From: Pseudomonas entomophila
GTDB lineage: Bacteria > Pseudomonadota > Gammaproteobacteria > Pseudomonadales > Pseudomonadaceae
DNA length: 64,000 nt
Reading direction: 5' to 3'
Assembly (NCBI RefSeq): GCF_013523125.1
Contig: NZ_JAAMQJ010000014.1
Span: 1 to 64,000, forward strand
Part shown: one piece after another, positions 47,820 to 56,802 of the stretch
How positions within the stretch are numbered: the first letter of the stretch is position 1
How the letters are laid out: the number at the start of each line of letters is the position of its first letter
The notes under the pieces: generated by a model
Seen by the model: only the letters and a program-made list of their open reading frames with translations
Databases searched by the model: none
What the model was told of the DNA's origin: nothing
Made by a program: the position numbers and the translations under genes

Positions 47820-50012
47820 TCAGCGCAGTGTCAAACGCCAGGCCCGGTGGATCTTGCCATTGCGGGCGAAGTCCGGATCCAGGGTCTGTGCGCTGATCTC
47901 TTCGACGCCATAACGCTCTGCCAGGTTGGCATCCAGCTCGAAACGACGGAAGTTGTTGGAGAAATACAGCACGCCTTCGGGCGCCAATCGCGCCATGGCC
48001 AGGTCGAGCAGCTCGACATGGTCGCGCTGGATGTCGAATATCCCTTCCATGCGCTTGGAGTTGGAGAAGGTCGGCGGATCGATGAAGATCAGGTCGAAGG
48101 TATCCCGCGCGTTCTGCAACCAGGCCATCACGTCACCCTGCTCGAGCCGATGCTTGTCGGAGAAGCCATTGAGCGAGAGGTTGCGACGCGCCCAGTCCAG
48201 GTAGGTCTTGGACAGGTCGACGCTGGTGGTGCTGCGCGCCCCGCCCTTGGCCGCATGGGCGGTGGCCGTCGCGGTGTAGCAGAACAGGTTGAGGAAGCGC
48301 TTGCCGGCGGCTTCGCGCTGGATCCGCATGCGCATGGGTCGGTGATCGAGGAACAGCCCGGTGTCGAGGTAGTCGGTCAGGTTGACCAGCAGCTTGACGC
48401 CTCCTTCGGCCACCTCCAGGAACTGCCCTTGGGTGGCCTGGCGTTCGTACTGACGCGTGCCGCTCTGGCGCTCGCGACGCTTGAGCATCACGCGTTCCTG
48501 AGCCACGCCCAGCGCCCGCGGAATCGCGGCCAGCACGTCCAGTAGACGCGCCTGGGCTTTCTCGGGATCGATGGAACGCGGCGCAGCGTACTCCTGCACG
48601 TGCACCCAGTCCTTGTACAGATCGACCGCCACGGCGTATTCCGGCATGTCGGCATCGTACAGGCGGTAGCACTCGACCTGCTCGCGACGCGCCCACTTGC
48701 CCAGCTGCTTGAGGTTCTTCTGCAGGCGGTTGGCGAACATCTGCGCGCCCTCGCTCAGGCGAGCCGCTTCGACGGTGGCGGCCGGTACGTGCTGCCCAGG
48801 TTCGACCTCGGTGTCGGCCGTGCGGCGCTCACCGGTGACGAACTGGTCAAGCTGGACCTTGATCAGCAGCAGCTTGCACGGCAACGCGCCGTTCCAGAAC
48901 GCGTACTGTTTGTGGCTGCGCAGCCCCATGCGCTTGCCCAGCTCGGGCGCGCCAGTGAACACCGCCGCTTCCCAGCCCATGCAGGCCTGACGCAGGCGCT
49001 CGCCCAGGTTCTGGTAGAGGTAAAGCAGGCTGGCCTCGTCGCCCAGGCGTTCGCCATACGGCGGGTTGCTGATGACCAGGCCCTTCTGGTTCTGGTCGGG
49101 CCGCGGCTCGAACGTGCCGACCTCGCCCTGGTAGATCTTGATCCAGTCGCTCAACCCGGCGCGCTCGACGTTGTTGCGCCCCGGCTGAATCAGCCGTGGA
49201 TCGGCTTCGTAGCCGCGAATCCACAGCGGCGGCTTGGCCAGGCCTGCGGCAGCACGGGCGACGGCTTCGTCATGGACCTTGCGCCACAGCGCCGGCACAT
49301 GGCCGAGCCAGGCGCTGAAGCCCCAGCGTTCGCGCTTGAGGTTGGGTGCAATGTCGGCGGCGATCATGGCGCCTTCGACCAGGAAGGTACCGACACCGCA
49401 CATCGGGTCGGTCAGGGCGCCACCGGCGGCGGCGATGCGCGGCCAGCCCGCACGAATCAACACTGCTGCCGCCAGGTTCTCCTTGAGCGGCGCTGCACCC
49501 TGCTGCAGGCGGTAGCCACGCTGGTGCAGGCTGTGCCCGGACAGGTCCAGCGACAGGATCGCCTCGCCACGGTCGAGCCGCAGGTGCACGCGCACGTCCG
49601 GGTTGAGCTTGTCGATCGACGGACGCAGCCCGTCGCGATTGCGCAGGCGGTCGACGATGGCGTCCTTGACCTTCAACGCGCCGAAGTGGGTGTTGTCGAT
49701 GCCTGAGCCATGGCCGCTGAATTCGACGGCCAGCGAGCCATCGGCCGCCAGGTGATCCTGCCAGTCCACGCCTTGCACGCCGTGGTACAGGTCCTCGGCG
49801 TTGTTCATGGAGAAGCGCTCGAGCACCAGCAGCACACGGTTGGCCAGGCGCGACCACAGGCAGAGCCGATAAGCCGTTTCCATGTCGGCCGAGCCACGGA
49901 TGGCGGAGGTATGCTCGCGCACCTCCAACAGCCCCAATGTGCGCGCTTCTTCGGCGAGCAGGCCTTCCAGGCCCTTGGGGCAGGTGAGATAAAGTTCGTG
50001 ACGGTCCGACAT
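47820..50012 (-). CDS. rlmL: Bifunctional 23S rRNA methyltransferase RlmKL
   Basis: Cytoplasmic SAM-dependent enzyme of 730 residues with two fused methyltransferases: the N-terminal RlmL part (THUMP domain, then DPMCGVGTFLVEGAMIAADIAP and the NPPYG motif) makes m2G2445, and the C-terminal RlmK part (NLFCYTATATAHAAKGGA and IDPPTFSNSKRM) makes m7G2069. The NPPYG and DPPTFSN motifs are the catalytic sites of each half. ATG 50012 (MSDRHELYLTCPKGLE) is the family start. Long stretch with no gene follows upstream toward rmf. Confidence 0.95.
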   Translation of the reverse strand: MSDRHELYLTCPKGLEGLLAEEARTLGLLEVREHTSAIRGSADMETAYRLCLWSRLANRVLLVLERFSMNNAEDLYHGVQGVDWQDHLAADGSLAVEFSGHGSGIDNTHFGALKVKDAIVDRLRNRDGLRPSIDKLNPDVRVHLRLDRGEAILSLDLSGHSLHQRGYRLQQGAAPLKENLAAAVLIRAGWPRIAAAGGALTDPMCGVGTFLVEGAMIAADIAPNLKRERWGFSAWLGHVPALWRKVHDEAVARAAAGLAKPPLWIRGYEADPRLIQPGRNNVERAGLSDWIKIYQGEVGTFEPRPDQNQKGLVISNPPYGERLGDEASLLYLYQNLGERLRQACMGWEAAVFTGAPELGKRMGLRSHKQYAFWNGALPCKLLLIKVQLDQFVTGERRTADTEVEPGQHVPAATVEAARLSEGAQMFANRLQKNLKQLGKWARREQVECYRLYDADMPEYAVAVDLYKDWVHVQEYAAPRSIDPEKAQARLLDVLAAIPRALGVAQERVMLKRRERQSGTRQYERQATQGQFLEVAEGGVKLLVNLTDYLDTGLFLDHRPMRMRIQREAAGKRFLNLFCYTATATAHAAKGGARSTTSVDLSKTYLDWARRNLSLNGFSDKHRLEQGDVMAWLQNARDTFDLIFIDPPTFSNSKRMEGIFDIQRDHVELLDLAMARLAPEGVLYFSNNFRRFELDANLAERYGVEEISAQTLDPDFARNGKIHRAWRLTLR

Positions 50013-50404
50013 GAGTAGTCCAATGCCTATGCTGGCGGTTGCGCAGAGCCAGACGCGCACGTCTGGCCCCTGTTTACCCGAAGGCGTTCGAACGACCCTC
50101 GGAACAAGCGGCTTGCCCTGCAAGCCCATGGCACCCAACGCACTGGCACAAGGCCATTTGAACGTCAGGCACACTTAAAAATTCGGTTCACGGTGTTTCC
50201 ATCATGACCCTTCGTCGTGTTTCAGACGACCGATCCAGTGTGACACGGATCCAGGCCCTTCGGTGCATCGCATGGCGCAAAGCCCTGCTGCTGCTGGGTC
50301 TGCTTCGGATAAAGATGCGAAGCATTTCCCTGCTTATCCCTTCATATCATCAAAGATGACGTACTTATGACAAATCGATCATTCCCAGGACCATGAGCAT
50401 TGGT
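50013..50404. other. Upstream part of the divergent rlmL-rmf intergenic region
   Basis: About 390 bases with no gene seen. A hairpin GCTTCG...CGAAGC surrounds 50303-50325, and TTTCATATCATC-type A/T-rich sequence near 50340-50375 is a candidate for the rmf promoter. Some sequence must also hold the rlmL promoter, which I cannot locate. Confidence 0.35.
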
Positions 50405-50546
50405 TAGAACTGGGGCCAGTCGCCTCAGGACGAGACGACGCCCCTGGCTCGCGACGCCGGCAGCGAGCGCATTACCGGCAGACCCAGTCTGCCCGGCCTC
50501 CAGGAGGCCGACGGGACCTACAGTCAACAAGTGAGGGAAGTACCCT
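50405..50546 (+). ncRNA. Structured 5' leader of rmf (rmf RNA-type motif)
   Basis: A G+C-rich, hairpin-rich leader directly upstream of rmf. Pairings seen: GCCAG...CTGGC around 50413-50451, GCCGG...CCGGC around 50456-50479, and CGGCCT-loop CCAGG-AGGCCG at 50494-50510, followed by the GAGGG ribosome-binding site 7 bases before ATG. Conserved structured leaders of rmf have been described in pseudomonads as the rmf RNA motif; this position fits it, but I cannot run the covariance model. Limits are approximate. Confidence 0.55.
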
Positions 50547-50762
50547 ATGAGAAGACTTAAGCGTGATCCGTTGGAAAGAGCATATTCACGTGGCTACCAG
50601 TACGGGGTCACCGGCAAATCCCGCGAACTTTGCCCGTTCAGTCTGGCTCCAGTGCGTCAGGCCTGGATCAACGGCTGGCGCGAAGGACGCGGCGACAACT
50701 GGGACGGTTTGACCGGCACCGCAGGTATCCATCGACTCAACGAGAATCATGCCGTTGGCTGA
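50547..50762 (+). CDS. rmf: Ribosome modulation factor
   Basis: Small basic protein of 71 residues that dimerises 70S ribosomes into inactive 100S particles in stationary phase. The sequence starts MRRLKRDPLERAYSRGYQYGVTGKSRELCPF, matching RMF, and continues to WINGWREGRGDNWDGLTG. GAGGG lies 7 bases before the ATG. It is preceded by a structured leader and closely followed by a strong terminator, so it is monocistronic. Confidence 0.95.
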   Translation: MRRLKRDPLERAYSRGYQYGVTGKSRELCPFSLAPVRQAWINGWREGRGDNWDGLTGTAGIHRLNENHAVG

Positions 50763-50820
50763 ATGAGGTTATGACTCCACCCACATGACGCGCCCAGTGG
50801 CGCGATGGGCTGATGCCCGA

Positions 50821-50845
50821 GGGGCCCCTTGCAGGGGCCCTTTTT
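50821..50845. terminator. Terminator of rmf
   Basis: GGGGCCCC, a short loop TTGCA, GGGGCCC and a run of five T form an intrinsic terminator 58 bases after the rmf stop. It lies 12 bases from the pyrD stop and could stop both convergent transcripts, though the T tract serves the rmf direction. Confidence 0.85.
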
Positions 50846-50857
50846 CATGGGCGACGA

Positions 50858-51880
50858 TCAGCGACGCAGCGCAGCGATCGCGTCCACCGACTCGCGAATC
50901 AGCGACGGGCCTTTGTAGATGAAACCTGAATAGATCTGCACCAGGCTGGCACCGGCCGCGATCTTTTCCGCGGCGTGCCGCCCTTCGGTGATGCCGCCAG
51001 CCGCGATGATCGGCATCTTGCCTGCCAGTTCACCCGCCAGCACCTTGACCGTGTGCGTACTCTTGTACAGCACCGGCGCGCCGGACAGCCCTCCTGCTTC
51101 GCCTGCGAACGGCAAGCCTTCGACGCCTTCACGGCCCAGGGTGGTGTTGGTGGCGATGACCGCATCCATGCCCGTTTCAAGCAATGTCGCAGCGACCAGC
51201 GCGGTCTCTTCGTCGGTCATGTCCGGGGCAATCTTGATGGCCAGCGGCACACGGCGGCCATGCGTCTGCGCCAGTTGCTCGCGGCGTGTCGCCAAGGCCT
51301 CGAGCAGTTGTTTGAGCGAGTCGCCGAACTGCAAGGTGCGAAGGCCCGGTGTGTTGGGCGAGCTGACGTTGACGGTGATGTAGCTGGCGTCGGCGTAGAC
51401 CTTGCTCAGACCGATCAGGTAATCGTCGACCGCACGCTCGACCGGTGTGTCGGCGTTCTTGCCGATGTTGATGCCCAGGACGCCGCTGAACTGCGCCGCG
51501 CGCACGCGGGCCAGCAGGTGATCGACGCCCAGGTTGTTGAAGCCCATGCGGTTGATGATCGCCGTGGCCTCGGGCAGACGGAACAGACGCGGCTTGGAGT
51601 TGCCCGGCTGTGGCCGTGGCGTGACGGTGCCGATTTCGACGAAGCCGAAGCCCAGCTGGCCGAACCCGTCGATGGCTGCGCCGTTCTTGTCCAGCCCTGC
51701 CGCCAACCCGACCGGGTTGGGGAAGTCCAGGCCCATCACCGTAACCGGCAAGGCCGAAGGCTGCTTGCACAGCTTGCCATTGAGCCCCAGGCGGCCACCG
51801 GCCCCGATGAGGTCCAGAGACAGGTCGTGGGAGGTTTCCGGGGAAAGCTTGAACAGCAGCTGGCGGGCCAGGTTATACAT
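50858..51880 (-). CDS. pyrD: Quinone-dependent dihydroorotate dehydrogenase
   Basis: Membrane-associated flavoenzyme (class 2 DHODH) of 340 residues, oxidising dihydroorotate to orotate in pyrimidine synthesis and passing electrons to ubiquinone. The N-terminal amphipathic part ([24 protein letters not shown]) is the quinone/membrane site. FMN and substrate motifs are seen: [20 protein letters not shown]-like [28 protein letters not shown] with the class-2 catalytic serine, and IAAGGI near the end. Start ATG 51880; the frame runs open upstream to 52036. Confidence 0.96.
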   Translation of the reverse strand: MYNLARQLLFKLSPETSHDLSLDLIGAGGRLGLNGKLCKQPSALPVTVMGLDFPNPVGLAAGLDKNGAAIDGFGQLGFGFVEIGTVTPRPQPGNSKPRLFRLPEATAIINRMGFNNLGVDHLLARVRAAQFSGVLGINIGKNADTPVERAVDDYLIGLSKVYADASYITVNVSSPNTPGLRTLQFGDSLKQLLEALATRREQLAQTHGRRVPLAIKIAPDMTDEETALVAATLLETGMDAVIATNTTLGREGVEGLPFAGEAGGLSGAPVLYKSTHTVKVLAGELAGKMPIIAAGGITEGRHAAEKIAAGASLVQIYSGFIYKGPSLIRESVDAIAALRR

Positions 51881-52098
51881 GGGCAGGCAAGACTCGACGT
51901 GAGTGAGAGGGCGATTATAGCCAGCCCCTGGCGTGGGCGACAGGGTATCTGCGCGCGTGACGGTCATCTTCGGTGCCCACGGGGCGTGAACACGGCTGAA
52001 CGGACACAGGCTTTCCGCCGAGACGCCCGCACTCAACGAGGCGGGAGTGGTTGTACCACCGAAAGCGAGACGCGGCCTTGCACCGGCGTCAGAAACGG

Positions 52099-52124
52099 AA
52101 AAACCCGGCCGGAGCCGGGTTTTT
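52099..52124 (-). terminator. Terminator of oprF
   Basis: AAAAACCCGGC, loop, GCCGGGTTTTT: a stem with A/T tracts on both sides, 19 bases after the oprF stop on the minus strand. It may work in both directions. Confidence 0.88.
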
Positions 52125-52142
52125 CGTCAAGCATCAGACCAA

Positions 52143-53186
52143 TTACTTGGCTTGAGCTTCGACCTGAGCTTCAACGCGACGGTTGACAGCACGGCCTTCT
52201 TCGGTAGCGTTGTCAGCAACCGGACGGCTTTCGCCGTAGCCAACCGAATCAACACGGCTGGACTCTACGCCGTACTGCTGGGTCAGCACTTGCTTGACAG
52301 CGTTGGCACGACGCTCGGACAGCTTCTGGTTGTAAGCGTCTGGACCGACGGAGTCAGTGTGACCTTCCACGGTGGTGGTGGTCTGTGGGTACTGCTTCAT
52401 GAAGTCAGCCAGGTTCTTGATGTCGCCGTAGCTGTTTGGCTTCACGACCGACTTGTCGAAGTCGAACTTGACGTCCAGCTCAACACGAACGACTTCGGCA
52501 ACGGCTGGGCAGCCATCGGCATCAACGGTGACGTTGGCCGGGGTGTCCGGGCACTTGTCGACGTTGTCGCACACGCCGTCGTTGTCGCTGTCGGTGCAGA
52601 CGTCAGCGACTGGCGCTGGCGCAACAGGAGCCGATTCAGCGGTTTTCGGGCTGCCACCGAAGTTCAGGCCGACGCCGACGCTTGGTGCCCACTCGGTGTC
52701 ACCCTGGTCGATGTTGTACTGAGCTTCAACGCCTGCACGGGCGTAGAACATGTCGGTGATGTACCACTTGGCACCTGCACCCAGGTTGGCGAAGGTGGAG
52801 TGGTCACGACCGCCACGGCCGGTCTGACCCAGGCTCTGGTGCGAGAAACCAGCCGACACGTACGGACGGATGGCGTCGTACGGGTTGTTGAAGTGGTAAA
52901 CGGCGTCCAGGGCAGTGTTGGAGCCCTTGATGTTCTTGCCGTCGTCGCCACGAGCGTTGTGGACTTCGTCGTAACCCAGACGCAGTTCAACGTCGTCGGT
53001 CAGGAAGTAGCCGACCGAACCACCGAACAGGTTGCCGTCGTTTTTGAAGTCGCGCTGGCTGTCGAAGAATTCTTTCTTGTAGAAGATTTCAGTTTCGACG
53101 GCGCCTTGGCCTTGTGCCATAGCGCCAATCGAAGTGGCGGCTACGAGCGAACCAATGGCCAAGCCCAAGGTGTTTTTCAGTTTCAT
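52143..53186 (-). CDS. oprF: Major outer membrane porin OprF
   Basis: Outer-membrane protein of 347 residues that gives slow non-specific permeability and binds peptidoglycan. Signal peptide MKLKNTLGLAIGSLVAATSIGAMA, an N-terminal eight-strand barrel (about 25-180), a Pro/Ala hinge, a Cys-bearing thrombospondin-3-like acidic stretch (DVCTDSDNDGVCDNVDKCPD), and a C-terminal OmpA-like peptidoglycan domain (VKFDFDKSVV and the GHTDSVG... region). Downstream of sigX, as in P. aeruginosa; SigX is known there to help transcribe oprF. Confidence 0.97.
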   Translation of the reverse strand: MKLKNTLGLAIGSLVAATSIGAMAQGQGAVETEIFYKKEFFDSQRDFKNDGNLFGGSVGYFLTDDVELRLGYDEVHNARGDDGKNIKGSNTALDAVYHFNNPYDAIRPYVSAGFSHQSLGQTGRGGRDHSTFANLGAGAKWYITDMFYARAGVEAQYNIDQGDTEWAPSVGVGLNFGGSPKTAESAPVAPAPVADVCTDSDNDGVCDNVDKCPDTPANVTVDADGCPAVAEVVRVELDVKFDFDKSVVKPNSYGDIKNLADFMKQYPQTTTTVEGHTDSVGPDAYNQKLSERRANAVKQVLTQQYGVESSRVDSVGYGESRPVADNATEEGRAVNRRVEAQVEAQAK

Positions 53187-53295
53187 CCGTTAAATCCCCA
53201 TCTGGTGATAGTTAAGCCGCCTACCCTGCAGCAGTAGAACGGCTTGGTGGCCAGTCTAGCAGACTCGCCGGTGCGTTAGAGAACCCTGCACGCGA
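53187..53295 (-). promoter_or_regulatory. oprF promoter and leader region
   Basis: This 109-base gap separates sigX from oprF on the minus strand and must hold an oprF promoter. No clear -35/-10 pair was identified by eye. Some basal transcription probably comes from sigX as well. Confidence 0.35.
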
Positions 53296-53889
53296 CTAAG
53301 TTTCAGCCCCACCCGCAAATTTTTCCCTTAATTTGTCGAGTGCGCGCTTGTACCGCATCTTCGTCGCGCTCAAGCCCATGTGCATGATATCTGCGATTTC
53401 CTGGAATTCCAGTTCTGCAACGAAGCGCAGCACCAGAATTTCCCTGTCGATCGGGTTGACGTGGACCAACCAGCGGTCCAGCCCGCCCTTTTCCTCGGCC
53501 TTCGGCGCCTTGTCCTCGGAGGCCTCTTCGAGAGGGTCCAAGCTCAAGGCATCCATCAGCCGGCGCTTGCGGCGCTCCTTTCGGTACTGGGTGATGCACT
53601 CGTTGTAGGTGATGCTGTAGAGCCAGGTCTTGAACTTCGATTTCCCCTCGAAATTCTTCAGGCCGTACAGCACTTTCAGCATCACTTCCTGACAGACATC
53701 GTCGGCGTCCCGGTCGTTCCCGAGATAACGCGCGCAGACGTTGAACAGGGTGCGCTGGTAACGCCGCATGAGTTCTTCATAGGCGCGGGTCACGTGAAAC
53801 AGCTCCTCATGCGAACGCGCCACCAGCTCCTCGTCGGAGAGTGCGTGGGGGTCATAGCGCATGGGCAGCGGATGAGCTTTATTCAACAC
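53296..53889 (-). CDS. sigX: ECF sigma factor SigX
   Basis: Extracytoplasmic-function sigma factor of 197 residues. The region-2 segment (RYQRTLFNVCARYLGNDRDADDVCQEVMLKVLYGLKNF) and region-4 helix-turn-helix (VLRFVAELEFQEIADIMHMGLSATKMRYKRALDKLREKF) are those of the SigX group. The chosen start is GTG at 53889, giving V/M-LNKAHPLP as in SigX; no strong ribosome-binding site precedes it and an ATG at 53862 is an alternative. It lies 85 bases from cmpX and directs expression of oprF and cell-envelope genes in related species. No anti-sigma gene lies beside it. Confidence 0.95.
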   Translation of the reverse strand: MLNKAHPLPMRYDPHALSDEELVARSHEELFHVTRAYEELMRRYQRTLFNVCARYLGNDRDADDVCQEVMLKVLYGLKNFEGKSKFKTWLYSITYNECITQYRKERRKRRLMDALSLDPLEEASEDKAPKAEEKGGLDRWLVHVNPIDREILVLRFVAELEFQEIADIMHMGLSATKMRYKRALDKLREKFAGGAET

Positions 53890-53974
53890 GAATCTGGCCG
53901 ACAGTCAGGACAATGTCGCCGCGCGGCCCAGGGGCCCGTTTTCGCGGCGGCATACAGTAACAGCTTTTCGACGG

Positions 53975-54799
53975 TCAGCGGCGACTGACGTGTCGCTCGA
54001 GCAGCTCGCGGTTGGACACCGAGACCAGCTCCCCCTCGTCGGTCAGCAGCGTGGTCTTGACCGTGCCGATCTCCTCGATCTGCCCTTCGACCTCGCCAAT
54101 CCGCACCTCTTGCCCGACCTGGAACAGTTCGCGCACGTAGATCCCGGCCATGATCTGACCGGCGATCTCACGGCTGCCCAGGCCCATGGCCAGGGCAACG
54201 GCCAGACCAACGGTAATCAAACCGATGACGATGACATGGTTGAGCAGGTCGGTCTTGACCTCCAGCTGGCTGATCGCCACCGAAATGCTGATCAGGATCA
54301 CCAGCCCCTGGGCGATGCGTCCGACGCCGGCGGCGTACTCCAGCCCGATGCCTTCGGCTGCGCCACGCGTCAGGCCGTTGACCAGTTGTGCCAACAGGAC
54401 ACCGGCCAGCAGCACGATGGCGGCGCCGAAGACCTTCGGCAGGTACAGCGCCAGCATGTCCAGGGTCGAGGAAACGCGCTCCAGGCCCAGCGACTCGGCG
54501 GCCGAGACCAGGAAGATGAGCAGCACGAACCAGTAGACGATCTTGCCGATCAGGGTCGAGATCGGCACCTGGATGCCGACCCGGCCGAGCATCTTGGTCA
54601 AGCCGGTACCACTCATCAGGCGATCCAGGCCGAGCTTGGCCAGCAGCTTGGACAACAGGGTGTCGAGCAGCTTGGCGACGACGAAGCCCAGCAGCACCAC
54701 GACCAGCGCACCGAACAGGTTGGGGATGAAGTTAGCCACCTTGGTCCAAAGAGCGGTCATGGCAGTGACCAGGCTCTGGGTCCACAGATCGAGTTCCAT
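53975..54799 (-). CDS. cmpX: MscS-family mechanosensitive channel CmpX
   Basis: Inner-membrane protein of 274 residues with about four to five hydrophobic helices and an MscS-type pore-lining region and beta domain (GLITVGLAVALAMGLGSREIAGQIMAGIYVRELFQVGQEVRIGEVEGQIEEIGTVKTTLLT). The Gly/Ala-rich helix and the VEGQIEEIG segment are the small-conductance channel hallmarks. Order cmaX-crfX-cmpX-sigX-oprF is that of P. aeruginosa. It is preceded by crfX by 2 bases, so both are likely co-transcribed. Confidence 0.92.
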   Translation of the reverse strand: MELDLWTQSLVTAMTALWTKVANFIPNLFGALVVVLLGFVVAKLLDTLLSKLLAKLGLDRLMSGTGLTKMLGRVGIQVPISTLIGKIVYWFVLLIFLVSAAESLGLERVSSTLDMLALYLPKVFGAAIVLLAGVLLAQLVNGLTRGAAEGIGLEYAAGVGRIAQGLVILISISVAISQLEVKTDLLNHVIVIGLITVGLAVALAMGLGSREIAGQIMAGIYVRELFQVGQEVRIGEVEGQIEEIGTVKTTLLTDEGELVSVSNRELLERHVSRR

Positions 54800-54801
54800 A
54801 T

Positions 54802-55050
54802 TCAGTCGGCCTTATCAGCGTTGCCAGCGGCAGGAGTGCGACGCACCGGCGCGACATGCGCCGAGCCATTGTTGATGGCGATCATCAGGCCCTGGACGCA
54901 ACGGCCCAGCAGCGAGAACAGATCGCCCGCACCGACCTGACGGTTGGCGGTTTTGAGAACACGACCCAGGCAGGCGGCGTCGTCTCGGTCCTTGCCGGAC
55001 GGCGACGCCTTGAGCAGGTCGCGCAGGGATTCTTCAAACGGATCGTGCAT
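54802..55050 (-). CDS. crfX: CrfX, small conserved protein of the sigX locus
   Basis: Cytoplasmic-looking protein of 82 residues (MHDPFEESLRDLLKASPSG...), mostly helical, with two Cys (ACLGRVL and LLGRCVQG) and no membrane helix. Function unknown. The gene ends 2 bases before cmpX. ATG 55050 was chosen over an in-frame ATG upstream because the shorter form fits the known family start; position between cmaX and cmpX supports the name. Confidence 0.82.
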   Translation of the reverse strand: MHDPFEESLRDLLKASPSGKDRDDAACLGRVLKTANRQVGAGDLFSLLGRCVQGLMIAINNGSAHVAPVRRTPAAGNADKAD

Positions 55051-55176
55051 GGGCACCTCGCGCAATGTGAGTCAAAGACGAGGCTGCCGGGGCATCGGTC
55101 ACACCCGCCAGGTGGCTAAATGTGTCGAACGATGCCGTCGCGCCTCCTCCATACGCTGCCGCGCAGGACCCGTCGG

Positions 55177-56178
55177 TCATGGTTCGGTCCAGCGCAGCTT
55201 GCGGAACAGCCACCATTGACCGACGGCCAAGGCGAGCACCAGCAGGCTGGCATAGAGGAACCCGTGCGGGTTGTCGGCCCCCGGGATGCCGCCAACGTTG
55301 ATCCCCAGCAGGCCGGTGAGAAAACTCATCGGCAGGAAGATACAGGTGATGATGCCGAAGCGGTACATGGTCATGTTCATGCGCTCGCTGCGCCGACGGT
55401 CCTCGCTCTCCAGCAGCAGCGCCGCCCGCTCCCGGGTCAGCTCGAGCTCCTCGAGGTGGCGGATCAGGCTGTTGCTCAGCTCGTTCCAGTAGTCCAGGTC
55501 GCTGTCGGCGAACCAGCTCCACTTGTGCCGGGCCAGCTGCGCATAGATGTCACGCTGCGGCGCCAGGAAACGCCGCAGCGCAGCCGCCCGACGGCGGATC
55601 TGTTGCAGGCTGCCATGAGCCGGCGTGTAGCGCTCGTCGGCGTCGACCCGCTCTTCTTCGTCATCGACCCGCTCGCTGAGATCGGCGATCAGCGCCTGGA
55701 CCTTGTCGGTCAACAGCTCGCCCATCACCAGCAGCAGCTCGGCGGCACTCTTGGGCCCACGCCCCTCGGCCAGTTGCTGCAGTAATTCGTCGCTGGCGCG
55801 CAAAGGGCGCAGGCGCAGCGAAATGACGCGGCGTGCATCGGCGAAGATGCGCACCGACACCATGTCTTCCGGCTCGGCCCCTGGGTTCAGGTTGACCCCG
55901 CGCAGGAACAGCAGCAGCTGTTCCTGCGCCTGCGGCAACAGACGCGGACGGGTGTTCTCCTCCAGCAGCAGCTCGGTGGCGAACTCGCTCACGCCACTGT
56001 CGCGCAGCAGCCATTCGCGGGTCTGCGGGTGACCGCGGTCCCAGTGCAGCCAGAGGCTTTCTTCCGGCTGCAGGTGCAGCCCGTGCAGTTCAGTGCGGGC
56101 GATCGGACGCGCGCCGCCCTGGCCATCGAGCACCAGGGCATGCACCAGGCCCCACTGGGCGTTTTCTTCCTCGAACAT
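55177..56178 (-). CDS. cmaX: CorA/ZntB-family metal transporter CmaX
   Basis: Inner-membrane 2-TM metal-ion protein of 333 residues. It has a large cytoplasmic N-terminal alpha/beta funnel, a long helix (about 130-270) and two C-terminal helices. The selectivity loop reads GLLGINVGGIPG: GIN rather than the GMN of CorA magnesium channels, as in ZntB-type zinc transporters. Metal preference is thus more likely Zn or other divalent, despite cmaX annotation often naming magnesium. Upstream of crfX, same strand. Confidence 0.9.
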   Translation of the reverse strand: MFEEENAQWGLVHALVLDGQGGARPIARTELHGLHLQPEESLWLHWDRGHPQTREWLLRDSGVSEFATELLLEENTRPRLLPQAQEQLLLFLRGVNLNPGAEPEDMVSVRIFADARRVISLRLRPLRASDELLQQLAEGRGPKSAAELLLVMGELLTDKVQALIADLSERVDDEEERVDADERYTPAHGSLQQIRRRAAALRRFLAPQRDIYAQLARHKWSWFADSDLDYWNELSNSLIRHLEELELTRERAALLLESEDRRRSERMNMTMYRFGIITCIFLPMSFLTGLLGINVGGIPGADNPHGFLYASLLVLALAVGQWWLFRKLRWTEP

Positions 56179-56205
56179 TGCTGCTCCAACGACGCCCGCG
56201 GCACG

Positions 56206-56697
56206 TCACTCCGGCATGCGCAACGGGCTGGGGGATACGATCACGCCGTTGTTGTCGGCGTACAGATAGTGGCCGGGGTGAAACGTCACGCCCGCGAACG
56301 TGACGGGTACATCGATGTCACCCAGGCCCCGCTTTTCGGTCGCCAGCGGATGGCTGGCCAGCGCCTGCACCCCGACGTCGGTCTGTGCCAGCGCATCCAC
56401 GTCACGCACGCAACCGTAGATCAGCAGGCCTGCCCAGCCATTCCTGGCGGCCTTGGCAGCGAGCATGTCGCCCAGCAACGCACGGCGCAGCGAACCGCCG
56501 CCATCGACGACCAGCACCCTGCCCTCGCCGGGCTGCTCGACCTGCTCACGGACCTTGGAGTTGTCCTCGAAACACTTGAGGGTGACGATCGGCCCGCCGA
56601 AGGAGTCGCGCCTCCCGAAGTTGCTGAACATGGGTTCCAGCACCTGGATCAGGTCCGGGTAGGCATCGCACAGGTCGGGCGTCAGGTAATGCTGCAT
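56206..56697 (-). CDS. RraA-family protein
   Basis: Soluble protein of 163 residues of the RraA fold. It is either the RNase E inhibitor RraA or a 4-hydroxy-4-methyl-2-oxoglutarate/oxaloacetate aldolase-like protein; the two are hard to separate. Seen: [67 protein letters not shown], which carries the glycine loop and the YGCVRDV segment. Start [22 protein letters not shown] is the RraA-type N-terminus. It sits between cmaX and an alpha/beta hydrolase. Confidence 0.9.
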   Translation of the reverse strand: MQHYLTPDLCDAYPDLIQVLEPMFSNFGRRDSFGGPIVTLKCFEDNSKVREQVEQPGEGRVLVVDGGGSLRRALLGDMLAAKAARNGWAGLLIYGCVRDVDALAQTDVGVQALASHPLATEKRGLGDIDVPVTFAGVTFHPGHYLYADNNGVIVSPSPLRMPE

Positions 56698-56802
56698 GGC
56701 ACACTCCTTTCAATCGCGGGGCTGTCGAGGGAACGCTCCGACACTCGTCGGCGCGGGCCTGAGCGATCATCCGTCAGGCTCGCCACCGGGTCAAATCGAT
56801 GT

